From: Nissolia schottii
Lineage: Eukaryota; Streptophyta; Magnoliopsida; Fabales; Fabaceae
Length of the DNA: 64,000 bases
Assembly (NCBI GenBank): GCA_003254905.1
Contig: QANU01111830.1
Location: forward strand, 6,511 to 70,510
Direction of reading: 5' to 3'
In this document: piece after piece, positions 39,601-55,000 of the stretch
Position numbering within the stretch: the stretch's first letter is position 1
How the letters are laid out: each line of letters opens with the position of its first letter
The notes under the pieces: generated by a model
Databases searched by the model: none
The model's input: the letters and a program-made list of their open reading frames with translations, nothing else
What the model was told of the DNA's origin: nothing
Position numbers and translations under genes: made by a program

Positions 39601-42600
39601 TCTGTGTTTTTGTGGTGGTTTGTTCTGTTCTCTGTTGTGTGCTGCTTCTTTTTTTAAGAAGCATCTCTTCTAATGGCTCCTAAAGTGGCTTCTAATGTTA
39701 AGAAGACGGTAAGAAAGATGTTGGTTGGGAGCATTGTACTAGGGCAGATGAATGTAAAAGAATGAAAGTTAGATGCAATTATTGTGGACTAATTATGTCG
39801 GGTGGTGTTTTTTGAATAAAACATCATTTAGCAGGAACTCATCAAGATTCAAGTCCATGCCCACAAGTTCCGGAGGAAGTGAGGAATTTATGCATGAAAA
39901 TTTTGGAAGAAAAAGAAAAGGTGGAGGAGGAGGAGGATTTCTTTAAGGAAGACACAAGGCAACTCCTTTTGATGGTTCACAAAACAAAGGATCTATGGAA
40001 GCCTTTGTTGTGAAGGGGAAAGGAGGAAGTAGCTCGTCTTACTCTAAGGCTAGACAACAAACTTTGAATGAGATGGTGAAAGATAGAGAGATGGTTGTCA
40101 AAGATTAATGTAGCTGCATATATGGCAATGCTTAGTCATTTAACTTAGTCAAAAGTCCTCTATTTATACAAATGGTAAAGTCGATATCTGAGTATGGAAG
40201 AGGTTTGAAGCCTCCAAGTTACCATGAGGTTAGGGTAACTTATTTAAAGAAGGAGGTTGATGCCATCAATTCAAAATTGGACATCTACAAGGCTGAATGG
40301 AAGAAAAAAAACTGTACTTTGATGTCAGATTTGGTGGACTGATGGGAAAGGCAGGAGTTTGATAAAATTTTTAGCCAATAGCCCAAGAGACACTGTATTC
40401 CTTAAGTCTATTGATGCTAGCGACTCAATCAAGGATACCGATAAGATGTTTGAAATGCTTGAAAAAGTGGTGGATGAGATTGGAGAAGAGAGTGTGGCTC
40501 AGGTAGTCACTGATAGTGCCTTCGCCTTGTAGCTGTTGGGAGCAAACTAATGGCTAAAGAAAAGGTCTCTAATGGAATCCATGCGCAGCACATTGCCTAG
40601 ACTTGATTCTAGAAGATATTGGTAACTTGCCAGTATTTTTTGATACAATTAGAAACTCAAAGAAGATCACGGTCTTCATCTATAAGCACACTTGGTTGCT
40701 TAATTTGTTTAGAAGCTATTCTAATGGGACGGAGTTGACAAGGCCGGCTATTACTAGATTGCTACTTATCTCACGTGGAAATCAGTTCTAGATCAAAAGG
40801 TAGCACTTCAGTTGATGTTTGCATCAGAGGATTGGAATAATAGCCCCTATGCCACTAAATATGATGGTGAAGTAGTTAGGGAGATTATCTTGGGAGCTTT
40901 AAGGCTTTGGAGATCTTTGACTAACTACTGCAATTGTGTTTCTCCCATTGTCAAAATTCTTAGACTTGTGGATGGTGATTCAAAGCCATCCATGGGTTAC
41001 AGATATGAAGCAATTGATAGAGCAAAGGAACAGATAGTGAATACTTTTCAAAATTTCGAGAAGAAATACAAGAAAGTTTGGGATATTGTTGATAAGCGAT
41101 GGGATTATCAACTCCATAGACCTCTTCATGCAGCCGGATACTACCTTAATCCTAGGTAACAATTTATTTATCCATTCCTTTATTGCATTAACAAATCAAA
41201 GAGTATTATTCATTTATTATTACTATTTGAGTATTACATGTATTAGACTATTAATATTAATTTTATAATTTTCAACAATTCTATAGGCTTCATTATGACA
41301 CAAGGTTTAATGCGGATGGTGAGGTAAGGACTAGGTTGCACGGAGTGATGGATAAGTTTACTCTAGGACTAGATACAAGTGTGAAAATCATTGTCCAACT
41401 TGCCAAATTTGACAAGGCTGAGGGAATGTTTGGATGTGACTTAGCAATTGCTACTAGAGACAAGATGCAGCCTGGTATATTTTATTGTTTTTTTTTCTTT
41501 ATTTTTGTGTTTGACCGTTTGGTACATTCCAATATACTTATTGGCAACATTTTTTCCCCTCTTTTTTAAGCTTTAAGGTGGAGTAGTTTTGGAGTGGAAT
41601 GCAAGGAGCTCCAAACTTTTGCCATCCATGTGCTAAGTCTCACGTGTAGTGCTACAGGGTGTGAGAGGAACTGGAGTGTGTTTGAACAGATCCACTCCAA
41701 GAAGAGAAACCGTTTAGAGCAACAAGGGCTCAATAATCTTGTATTTGTGAAATACAATCTTAATCTTGAGGCAAGACAAAATATTAGAGAAGAAAAAGGA
41801 GAGACATATGATCCCATTTGTCTTTCTGACATGGGAGATGATGATGAATGGATCACAAAAGTAGAGGAGCCTTGCCTTGATGATTTGGAGCAAGATAAAT
41901 CTTGGATGGATGTCCAAGAGTGCTTCAATATTGAAGAAGGAGCTCCAAATACAAAGAGAAAGAGAGGTAGAAATTTATTAAGTTCACTTAAATCCTATCT
42001 TCTTACATTGCTTAAGAAATTTACATATTACAATTTACATTGTATGTTTAGGACCAAGAAACCTTAATCCTATCTTCTTACATTGCTTAAGAAATTTACA
42101 GGGCCAAGGGAAAAGGCATACAAATTGTTGAAGTGGAAGGTAGTCAAGGCACTAAAGATAATGGTGGTGATGATGAAAATGAAGATGAAGACTTGATTGT
42201 GGTTGATGATAGCACTCAAGTAATTAATGACTATGATGATCTGGATCTTTAAGTGAATGAGAGTTGAAGAACCTAATCCTTTATTTGGTATTTTGGTTTT
42301 AGGGAATGAATTTGGTATTTTGGCATTCATGTGAATATGATATAATCATGATTCATGACCTTTAAGATGTTTATGTTTATGATGGTATTTTGGTATTAGG
42401 GAATGGATTTAGCTTATAATACTTTACTATTTCTTCAATTATTATACTACTTATTAGGTTATTTGCTACTTTTTAAGCATTTCCTCTATGTTCTATATGT
42501 GTATTTTTGTTATTTAGGCTTTTTACGAATATGTTCCTGAATCTTACGATTCGAAATGATTCACGATTCAAAAATTGAGAAAACAATTCACGATTCGATT

Positions 42601-45381
42601 CACGAGTTGACAACTATGGTTAAGAATGGCGGCACTAACAACCTCTTGGTGTATGACCATGGTGGTTTATGGTTTATTCACCATTGATGAAATGCCTGAG
42701 AAAATAGTGAATCATAATTTGTCTTTGAGACCAAGTGTTTTCAGAAATAGGGCACTCTTTACCTTGAATTCTGCCATTGGAAATTAGCTAGATAGTGGGA
42801 GGAATCTAGCTTCTACAACAAGTGAGACAAAACCCAGGAGTGAACTGGAAATGTTAAAATCTCATATCTATCCTAGAGAATGGATTTCTGCGTGGCAGTG
42901 ACAAGGCACTAGGGGGCATCTTTCTGCTAGTGAGACTATGGATTTAGTGTCTGATTTTTCCAACGCAGTTGATAAGTCAGTTTATGGTAATGCTAGAATC
43001 TATTGAGATAACTCACAAATGGAATGCTAGGAATAAATGCCTAGTTGAAGTTGTCATTTTAGAAAGTTGTGAGAAAATGTTGTTCCGGCTTATTGGAGAT
43101 ATAGTTGCTATGGGATGCAATGTTTGTGGTAAACCTATTGGGTTCCCGTGTGAAGCTATTGTTGGGTTCACTTTCTTAGATGGCCATCTAATGGCCTAAT
43201 ACAAGGTACCAGTCCAATGCACAAAGGCCAAAGCCTTTCCAATTGACACTTCATTTAATGGCTATAATTCTTAAGCTTGTCATTATCATAACATCTGCTA
43301 TATCAATATTACTTCAATTTCTTACTGCTATTTTGGAAGTATTTTTGTTCAGTTCCTATGGACTTGTCAAGTTGACTTCCAAACTAATCATTGAGAAAGG
43401 TTACAGCAGTGTAAACTTGTGGGAATTGCAAGTTAGATGGTTAAGAAAGCAAATGGGTAATGAACCAACCCTTTTGGCAACTTGTATCAAAGAGAACATA
43501 TCTTATGCGAAAGAAGGGGCAATTGATGAGGAGACAAAAACAACAATGTTACTTGGCAATACCAAAAGGTTCATTCACAATCAGCCACGAGTTCTTGACA
43601 CTATGGCAGGGGAGCATGGGACTCAACCTTCATGCGGGCAAAAGCAACAAATTGCTACATCAAGGGTGATTTTGAAGAAAATTATAGAATTGTTGCCCTG
43701 CTGACTTAGTCGCCACCATTTCTAATTGTTGGTTTTTGTCATGGATTTTCTCTCATAGGCTTGCAAGACTACCTATATGAGCATGTGCTTGATGTTATTA
43801 GTGATTATAGTGAGGATAAAAATGGGTTGGAATCTTCTGTTCTTCGCTCATATGCTTCAACATTATGTGCTGCAGCTGTCAAATTACATTGGGCCTCAAC
43901 AATCCAACACTATCTCATTTTGGACCTTGAGGACAAGGTCCATTTCAATGGGGGAGGTAATGTCATGACCCAACTTGGCCCAATAAGACAAAATAGCAAC
44001 AGAGAAGTATAAAAGCTAAGGGTTGAGGCAAAGGGGACTCAGGCGATTGGTATAATCTTAGTTCCTTAGCTTAAATCTCTGGTTTTCTCTCATCTCCTTG
44101 CTAGCTAATGAGTCCAATTTCTTGATCATCTTGCAGGAATGGTCATAAGATTGATGGATCATTGGTTTACCCTTCCTGCTACTATCTTTTCTTAGCTACT
44201 GAGCTTTACAATGTTTCTGCTGTCATTTACAGTCTGTTGTAATTGACCTGAGATTGGAATTTATGATTCTGTTAATGTCATACTATGAGATTGTAAGAAC
44301 TGGTATCAATGAAAGTGAATTACTGGAATGCTGGTAATTTTATTGATTGGTTCAGAAATTCCAGAGGGGAATTTTACTGAACAATTTGGTACAATAGGTA
44401 GCTGTTAGCCTAAATAACAATGGCTGAAAATAGAGAAAACAATTCTAGGAATATAGGCTCCCTTTGGCCTCCTAGTTCCTAATTCAATTCCTGAATGATC
44501 TTTCCTAACTCCCAGAATCCCCCTTATACTCGCATGAGAGAAAATCAAGGGATGGACTTTTATTTCCTATTTTATCTCCCTAATTTATTCCTTCCTGATT
44601 TGATGAGCAAATCAGCTCCTAATCTGTTGCAACAGCTCAACAGATTTATTCTTTCCTTATTCTACTCAATCTTCTAGAATAAACCAATGGGAAAGGAAGG
44701 ATTTCCTTTCCTTTTCTGGCCTTAACTGATACCGCATCTGCAGGGGGGTGTGTAACAGAGATACTTCCTTGTAATAGTTGATCTAGTTGCTACAGCCAGG
44801 TGGATCAATGTTTAACATTTTCATACCATAAAGCATAAGCTGAGAAAGGAAAAAAAAAAAAAGTGACCAACCAAAATCCACAATTTAGATTTCGCTTTAG
44901 CCAATAAGCACTTAGCAATTAAGAATAGCATCATATAACAATTAGAATTCAGAACCCAGCAGGTGCAACAAATTCGTAGTTATTTGAAAACAATTTCCCT
45001 ACAATTTATTAGTCTCGGTGCTGGAAACCTTCTCGGTTTTCACCTACCACCTATTCACGTAAACTCGAATATAGGGTTCACGACAGATGAAAAAGGCAAA
45101 TAAATCGCGTAATTATTGGAAAAAGAGAGACACGAAAAAGGAACTCACGTTCATTGTTAAGCTCATGGGCCTTGAAAGTAACACCCAATTTGCCGAAGAG
45201 CTGCTTCACTTGGTCGCAGAAAGGGCACCAGGTTTTGCTGCAAATCAATCATTTAATCAAATAAACCCGTCAGCTCCAAAGAAATTTCACAAACGAGAAC
45301 GACCGAGAGGATGAGAAAGAGAGACCTGAAAACGACGACTGGATTGGACGAAACGATCTCCTTAGCTTTAGCCAGCGCCAT
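36668..45381 (-). CDS. Glutaredoxin (CPFC class I), 4 exons
   Basis: Minus-strand exons 45381-45326, 45237-45149, 37234-37136 and 36741-36668 join in phase at GT-AG sites to 105 aa, the normal length of a plant class I glutaredoxin. The active site CPFC is at residues 23-26. The cis-proline motif TVP is at 66-68 and the glutathione-binding GGCD at 78-81; the C-terminal GKLVPLL block is present. It would reduce disulfides and glutathionylated proteins using glutathione, as a GrxC1/C2-like cytosolic enzyme; no targeting peptide is seen. Position 22 is Trp before the active Cys, where Tyr is usual, and HELNNEPDG replaces the common ELDTESDG. Intron 2 is 7.9 kb because an LTR element with a nested hAT transposon inserted there. 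A (CT)n/(AT)n run precedes the start. Confidence 0.88.
37867..38211 (+). repeat. 5' LTR of the glutaredoxin-intron element
   Basis: 345 bp, collinear with 43,961-44,269 plus 44,758-44,794. Confidence 0.85.
38173..38800 (+). pseudogene. Gag-like / coiled-coil ORF of the LTR element
   Basis: After the first LTR, the frame 38,173-38,631 contains a start-like MLAVAFHGGSVTSSSH close to that of the nested element at 11,341. A charged, probably coiled-coil region follows (DLEILDKMDQRLKQS to QTELRKLRNRR). Weak open sequence continues to the hAT insertion at 38,801. No zinc knuckle or protease. It is probably a Gag remnant of a non-autonomous gypsy-like family; function is unknown. Confidence 0.45.
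39673..42066 (+). pseudogene. hAT transposase (BED finger, DUF659, dimerisation domain)
   Basis: The frame starting MAPKVASNV (39,673) leads into a BED-type zinc finger near 39,750-39,860 (KVRCNYCG, then an HHLAGTH block). DUF659-type sequence follows in shifted frames (40,140-40,520), including a VVTDSAF block. A long catalytic-domain remnant lies at 40,812-41,159. An intron-like AT-rich spacer (41,160-41,286) follows, then 41,287 on. The C-terminal hAT dimerisation domain is clear at about 41,575-41,760 (LSLTCSATGCERNWSVFEQIHSKKR, written here as one recognised block: key residues C, S, E, R, W and S). Stops at several places make it a pseudogene. Confidence 0.85.
41992..42101. repeat. Short duplication at the end of the hAT transposase
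   Basis: A block of about 34 bases beginning AATCCTATCTTCTTACATTG occurs at about 41,993 and again at about 42,067, giving a roughly 74-bp tandem duplication. It lies around a possible intron of the transposase. Confidence 0.8.
43395..43704 (+). pseudogene. ABCB-type transporter nucleotide-binding fragment
   Basis: In one frame, residues follow the nucleotide-binding domain of plant ABCB/P-glycoprotein transporters: GYSSVN...LQVRWLRKQMG, then EPTLLATCIKENISYAKEGAIDEE (recognised as the block after the Q-loop), then TMAGEHGTQPSCGQKQQIATSR. The signature LSGGQ reads PSCGQ and the Q-loop residues between MG and EP are lost. No Walker A or B is present. It lies in the interior of the LTR element, between the hAT insertion and the 3' polypurine tract. 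It looks like a captured or inserted host gene fragment, now dead. Confidence 0.75.
43961..44794 (+). repeat. 3' LTR with a 488-bp extra segment
   Basis: Collinear with the 5' LTR except for 44,270-44,757, which begins TGTTAATG and ends GTGTAACA. The first five and last five bases of the segment are inverted copies (TGTTA/TAACA). No target duplication is visible. It is either an insertion (for example a solo LTR) or sequence lost from the 5' LTR. Confidence 0.75.
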
Positions 45382-45443
45382 CTCTCTTCTCTCTCTGTTT
45401 CTTTGGATCTTGAAACCTTAACAAGATGCCTTCGCGATAATCG

Positions 45444-45450
45444 TGGGTCT

Positions 45451-45490
<40 letters not shown>
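45444..45490. repeat. (CT)n(AT)n microsatellite upstream of glutaredoxin
   Basis: A CT run followed by an AT run, about 70 bases upstream of the glutaredoxin start codon, in its probable 5' UTR or promoter. Confidence 0.9.
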
Positions 45491-47190
45491 GGGTTAATTA
45501 AGTTTTAAGCCCTTAACATTAGAAAATTTGATTTTAGTCCCTCAGTGAAATTTTTAGACCCTGTAAAATTTTGAAGTTTGATTTTAGTCCCTGTGGATGG
45601 TTGGAGTTGACGGTGATGACGTTGTCGTTCACGGCGCTGACACAACGTGTCACGCCAGCATAATAAAAATATTTAAAATTTTACTCACCCACCCAATTTT
45701 GACCCGACACATTTCAAAAAAATAAAAATAAAAAATAAAAAAGCTTAAAATTCCCAAATTCTTCTTCTCTCATCTTCCACAATCCCTCTCCACCCCTCTC
45801 TTAGACTCCATCACATTCTCTCTTTAGGGGTTGCCACCACCACCGTAGGTCACCGGTGACCGCGAGCGTCCCTCTGTTTTTGCCTAGATCTGTTCCCTCT
45901 CTCATGGACTCCCTATCCTCTTTCTCTCTCTTGAGTTCTTTACTTTCTCTCCCTTTGCCCTTTGCTTCCTCCCTTGTTTTCTTTTTTGTCGTGCCTATTG
46001 CAATGGATTGTGTGGTTTCGAAAGGTCTTCGCCTAATGGGGGTTAAGGATGATTTGTAGGTGCAGATGATAGTGAGGAGGAGAAGCGGGGCACTGAGGGA
46101 GAGATGCTATAGCGATGACGGTGATAGTGCAGATGGATCCGCGACGGTGACAGTAAATGTAAACAGGGAAGGACTTTTGCAATGGAAAAACTAATTTTTA
46201 TATTTAAACGCTTCGCTTTGTGATCCCAAACTTTGTAAGGACCACCTTAGCCTTCACCATACTTGCATATTACTAGAGGCAAATTGTACTTGCCTAATTT
46301 TTTTAGAGAAATGTTTTGTGTACACAAAAAAAAAGTATTCGTTAAATGTCCACTAATATTAAATATTAATTTTCTACCACCTCCACCCACACTCCTTCAC
46401 TCGTGCTCTTTTACTCCCCACCCCTTCTATTTTTTGTTTTTTCACTCCTAAACCCTTTATTTTTGTTCAATTATTTCACTTGCAATTGCTATTTTTTTAT
46501 TATGTTGTTTACTTCTTCTCTGTTTTCTCTTTTCTTATTCTTTTTTTTCATTTCTTGTTTCTTTGTTCGTTTTTCGTCTTTTTATGAGGTTCGTCTTTGT
46601 TTTTTTGTTCTTTCACGTTTGGTCATCTGTTTCGTAATGTTTGTTTACGAGAGAGCGTGAGTGGGGTAGGAGAGAGAGTGTGGCGGTTACTTTTTGAATG
46701 TTTGTTATCGGTTTTATAATGTTATTCATATGTATCTAAAATGTTTGTTCATGTATCTTTAATATTGGTAAACATTTGTGGATTTTTTCGGTAGGGTTGC
46801 TCATTTTTTTTATTTATTTTATATCTAACGTATTTTACATTGTTTTCACTAAATAACTAATAAAATTATAATATTTTGTATTAATTTTATGATCTCATGA
46901 CTAATACCCCCCAATCAATTTCGTAGAATCGTGCGTGGCACAAGAACCCAGGCTATGCTGTTAATTTCTTAGAAAGAGATCAATTTTTCTCTCTACGTTT
47001 ATCTTTAATAAATTTTATTTATGATATTATAGAATTCAAAACATATTTTAGTACTTTTTCTTAAAAATGTAATACTACTATAAAAGAAATGTTGACACTG
47101 CTGGATATGGTTAAGAACAACCATAACTGCAACAGAAAATCAATGAGTTGAAACGAGATCATTTTTAAATTCCTAAAAAAAATGAGCATA
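45491..47190. other. Spacer between glutaredoxin and receptor kinase
   Basis: At 45,500-45,600 there are repeated TTTGATTTTAGTCCCT phrases typical of eroded plant transposon ends, but no matching inverted end was found. 46,380-46,660 is T/C-rich low-complexity sequence whose ORFs are compositional. Nothing coding is recognised. Confidence 0.5.
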
Positions 47191-47198
47191 TATTGAAA

Positions 47199-47274
47199 TG
47201 GAAAGCATTAACACCAGAATCATCGTCTTATCGCTTTGGTTTTTCTCTACCCTTTCTGTTACCGTCATGGGTGC

Positions 47275-47299
<25 letters not shown>
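47199..47299 (+). other. Upstream out-of-frame signal-peptide-like ORF
   Basis: An ATG at 47,199 opens a short frame with a strongly hydrophobic run (IIVLSLWFFSTLSVTVMGA) that overlaps the CRK start but in another frame and stops soon after. It could be an upstream ORF, or the original signal peptide separated by a frameshift. In the latter case the 47,275 start would be secondary. Confidence 0.4.
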
Positions 47300-51200
<3,901 letters not shown>

Positions 51201-51990
51201 TTCTCAATTTACCTTAGGCTTCATTTTTGTTTTCTTACTCTAGTACATAGTTTGGTAGGAAAAAGTATTTATCAAGGGCAATGAATTGTTTCAGCCATAT
51301 TGCCCAATGTGCAGAGTGGGCATTGTTAGTGAGCAATGCTTGAAAATTCCCTACAAATATAGATTCGAAAATGCTCTATGTACACCAATATTCCATACAT
51401 CTGTACATACACCTCCTATTTATACGGTATCAATGACAATTAATATGGAATATAGTAGACTTTCCTTATTTAGAAACCACGCACTCTCACGCGAGTTTTC
51501 TCAACGTAATCAATCTCGAACGTGATTTTCTCAACCATATCGCAACAGAATCTGCATTGTGAGATCAAAATCTGCCATAACCATCACAAAACCAGAAATG
51601 CGAGCTCATTTCAGCAGAAAGCATCCTCAGAATCAAAAGCATTACCACAATTAATCGATAATCCTAGTTGCAATTTGTTGGTCATCGAAGATGACAATGC
51701 AAGAAATCGTGGTAATTTTTTTGCATTTTTTTATTTCCATGGAGAGTTCTGTTCTTTCTTTACGTTTTTCTAAAATTCTAGTGTACTCAAAATTGATACG
51801 TTCTAATGCACATTCATCACTAACATGCATAATACAGTAATGGAGTGTACAAACTTTATATGGGTTTGTGCACAAACATTATACAATTCCGTGCACAAAC
51901 ATTGTTTAATAGGCCACATGTTCTGTTGTTGTTGAAGAAGAAGAGGTACATTTTGACACATTCTCAACCTTCCAAGAATTAATACACATA
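51201..51990 (+). other. 3' UTR and flank of the receptor kinase
   Basis: Sequence after the CRK stop has no recognised gene; ORFs at 51,286 and 51,522 are not supported by any homology. It ends at the Helitron-like terminus. Confidence 0.5.
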
Positions 51991-52035
51991 CTAGATTATA
52001 ACCCGCGCGATGCGCGGCGGGTATATAAACCTTGT
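51991..52035 (-). mobile_element. Helitron-like 3' terminus
   Basis: Read on the minus strand: a GC-rich hairpin (CCGCGC-ATC-GCGCGG), eight bases of spacer, then CTAG followed by T in the flank. Helitrons end in CTRR preceded by such a hairpin and insert between A and T. This gives a Helitron body running rightward in window coordinates. No Rep/helicase ORF is visible inside the window, and the 5' TC end was not found, so the full extent is unknown. Confidence 0.7.
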
Positions 52036-55000
52036 TAATATATAGACATGCTAATTATTGTACTATTCAGTACTAATCATTTTGATAATGGTATAAAAAA
52101 CTTACTATCATTAATGAATAGATCACAACATGAATTAAAATGACTATAGATTGCCTAATGAAGTTTAAAGTATTAATATATAAACTTCCTACTACAGTAC
52201 CAGATAAATAAACATAAGTTATATATATAATAGTTATAGCTAACAACAATATAGAGATTTTGGTGCGTATACAATGGCTTGCAATTTTCATTGTGACAAA
52301 GCAATCTTGTGTTAACTCTTCTAACAGTTGCAAGACTGATTTGAGTTAAAAAAACAAACATAAATAGCAATTTATTAAATTGTAACTATAAATGAATACG
52401 TACAATTATTGATGAAGTATGATGGTAAATTTCGATTAAAATTATACCTTGATAACCTTATCTGTTTGTCGATGATGCGTCAGAGATTTTCCTGTGTGTG
52501 CATAATCCATGATATAACAAAGTTTTAACTATAAGGTTATAAAAAATTGTGCAAATATTAACTTAACTAAATTATGTTACCTATCAAGTTGTTGGTGCAG
52601 TTCAACATTAGCTGGATCATCTTGTTGCTGAACCATGGGTTGTTGCTGATCAAATGGATTCTCGTGTGGAAGATTGGGAATGTTTGGCTCAATTAAATGA
52701 GTGTGGATAAAGTTATACAAATTATGATAGATATCAAAGGGCAATATGAAAACCATGTTTTTAGATATTTCTCTTCTATATTATATCTTATATTGCATTT
52801 CATCTCTAGGAGTTAGATAAAAAATTCTCTTACCAGTATAATATAACTCAAGTACAAAGTTTTCTCTAAGTTGGTAGAATTCTAATACATCTTGAAACTC
52901 TTCTTGTATAACCATGAGTGCAGGAGCCATCACGGTTATATATAGTACCAATGCATCAGACTACCTTAAAAAAATTTAAGCTAGTATGTAATTCACTTAA
53001 AAAAAATAAAGTTACTGAGAAAAATCTAAATAGGTACTAAAAGTACGTAAATCTCCCATCTTTTTTTCTTTCTGAAAAGGTGTGTCAATGGCTAACTTTT
53101 CCTAAAGTTTAACATAAACCTGCAATGTTGACAGCATATAAAAAGGAAAGCACACAACATATGTATATTACGTGTTATCCATCTATTTGAATCCACTTCA
53201 TCCATCTAATCAATATAGAAAAAAAATCCCAACTTGAGATTTAGCAGTAGTAGCTAATGGAATTGCTTATGGACCTATGCTAACAAAGTTTTGCATGCAA
53301 TAAAGTAGTTTTCCTTTTACAATAGGTTTGTATATGCCAAAGGACTTGTGCCATTAAATTGTTGACCTCGTCAATTGTGATTTAAATGCACTGCAAAATA
53401 CTGGCATGAACTATCCATGTCATCAAGAGGATTGAAAGTCAAGTACAGATTTATTTTTCTTTTATTCTATGTGCAACAAGTCGTGGAGCTATCACTGTTA
53501 CGTATTGTGGCAGTGGTGCACAGAGAAAATGGTACCCCAAAATGTGAAAAGGCTATGGATGTTTAGTTGGCAAATGGCAGTGCATGGGTTACAAGATTAT
53601 TAGTTATACATTATCCTCCATTCTTACTACTGCCACAGTACAACATAACAGGAAAGTAAAATTACTACTTCAGTTACTTCAGTATAGAAGATTATATCTT
53701 GAGGAGTGTTATTTAAATATTAAGGATGATATAAATATTAAGTTGGATCTAAGTGCGGATCTCATAAGTGTATATGCCTTGCTGTATCTAATTTTGCTAT
53801 GTGTTCATGATCAGCTTTGCAGCATATAATATTTATATATTATTATAGGGTTTTTTTTAGGTAAATTTATATAAGTTTGTCAATATTTATTAACATTTTT
53901 CCAATCTTCGTGATATATTTTTGTCAGCAGGAGCGGATGGAGTTGCTTATGGACCTATCGGTCAAAGTTTTGCATCAGTGATTGTATTCACTTTGAACTC
54001 AAATTTTTTGAAAAACCTCCACATTTTTTTTTATCTATTTTTGAACATTTTTTATATGAAATTTACTTTCCTAGCATAGATATGCTCTAGTGTCACAGGT
54101 AGGTGATATAGTCTTTTTTGTACAACCTAACCATGTAACAGCTATTGTCTATATATTTATGTCATGCTTTCCAATCAAAGGGCATAGAAGGTATTGCTTA
54201 CTTCAGCCAAAAGGTGCAAAGAAAACCCTTAATTCTAGCAAAAGTTGTATAAAACTGACCAATATTTTTCACAAAATCAGCTGGAAAAGCTAGCAGGCCT
54301 ATAACATCTACAAACACATCAATCATCTTTACGGGAATTTGCACATTGGCACCAATATTCACGTTGTACTTTTAAGGTCCTTTTCCATAGAATTTTTTTT
54401 TAAAACTATATATAAGAACTAAGTGCAAAGTAAATGATTGACGTGGCTGTGTGTGTGGATCTTTGTGTACTATCTTTTTGCCTTGTACATTGGAAGTCCA
54501 CGTGAAAGCACACGTGAAAGCACAACTTCCTTGTAAGTTACAACCAACTTTATTTGCTTTGAAGCATATGGCTACAGAACAGAAACATTGAGAAGTTCTA
54601 CCTTGGGCAATCATTCAGCAAAATATATGTACCCATTGGTGTACTTTCCTATCAATGCCACTAATAAAAAATGCATATGCTTCATGTCAAAAAAATTTTA
54701 TGTCAATTGTTTTCATTTGTCCTTGGACTGTGTACATTACTTGTGTAAGACATGGCTTGAGATGATATCAATACTTGTGTTCATTCATAATACTGAAGAT
54801 GTGGCAATACTTTATTCATTTCATTCAGGCAAGGTCATTCATACAATAGAAAAGTCTTACATATTCACCAGTATTAAAATTCCAAAAAAAAAAATACTAA
54901 GAGTCTGTAAGAACAAATCCAATAAATATATACATAGAAAATCATTACTTCCTATTAAATAATATCATAGTAGAATATCACTTCATTCATTGATTCAACT

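Larger units (their letters stand above)
38801..42618 (+). mobile_element. hAT transposon, 3,818 bp, inside the LTR element
   Basis: The termini CATAGTTGT and ACAACTATG are perfect inverted copies. The flanks ATTAAGAA (38,793-38,800) and GTTAAGAA (42,619-42,626) make an 8-bp target duplication with one mismatch. Sub-terminal regions at both ends are rich in ACGATTC/GAATCGT words, as transposase-binding arrays often are. The interior encodes a broken hAT transposase on the plus strand. It is the only large hAT copy here and shares its terminal sequence with the 13,700-14,483 element. Confidence 0.9.
37867..44794 (+). mobile_element. Non-autonomous LTR element in glutaredoxin intron 2
   Basis: LTRs at 37,867-38,211 and 43,961-44,794 start TGTYATGACCCAACTTGG and end with GATCTAGTTGCTAC plus A (right) or T (left). 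Flanks ACCAG and GCCAG form a 5-bp target duplication with one mismatch. TTTGGTGC follows the first LTR as primer site. The purine stretch ATGGGGGAGG precedes the second. The interior has a short gag-like frame but no pol, a degenerate ABCB-transporter piece and a hAT insertion. Its orientation is opposite to the glutaredoxin gene. The second LTR contains about 488 extra bases. Confidence 0.85.

Noticed and set aside
39080..39683. Overlapping 150- to 168-codon ORFs upstream of the hAT transposase
   Set aside because: CT-rich leader sequence open in three frames, without domain similarity; probably the transposase 5' leader.
45500..46250. Possible DNA transposon starting GGGTTAATTAAG
   Set aside because: No matching inverted terminus or target duplication could be found.
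46263..46660. ORFs rich in Phe, Leu and Ser
   Set aside because: T/C-rich low-complexity sequence; no homology.
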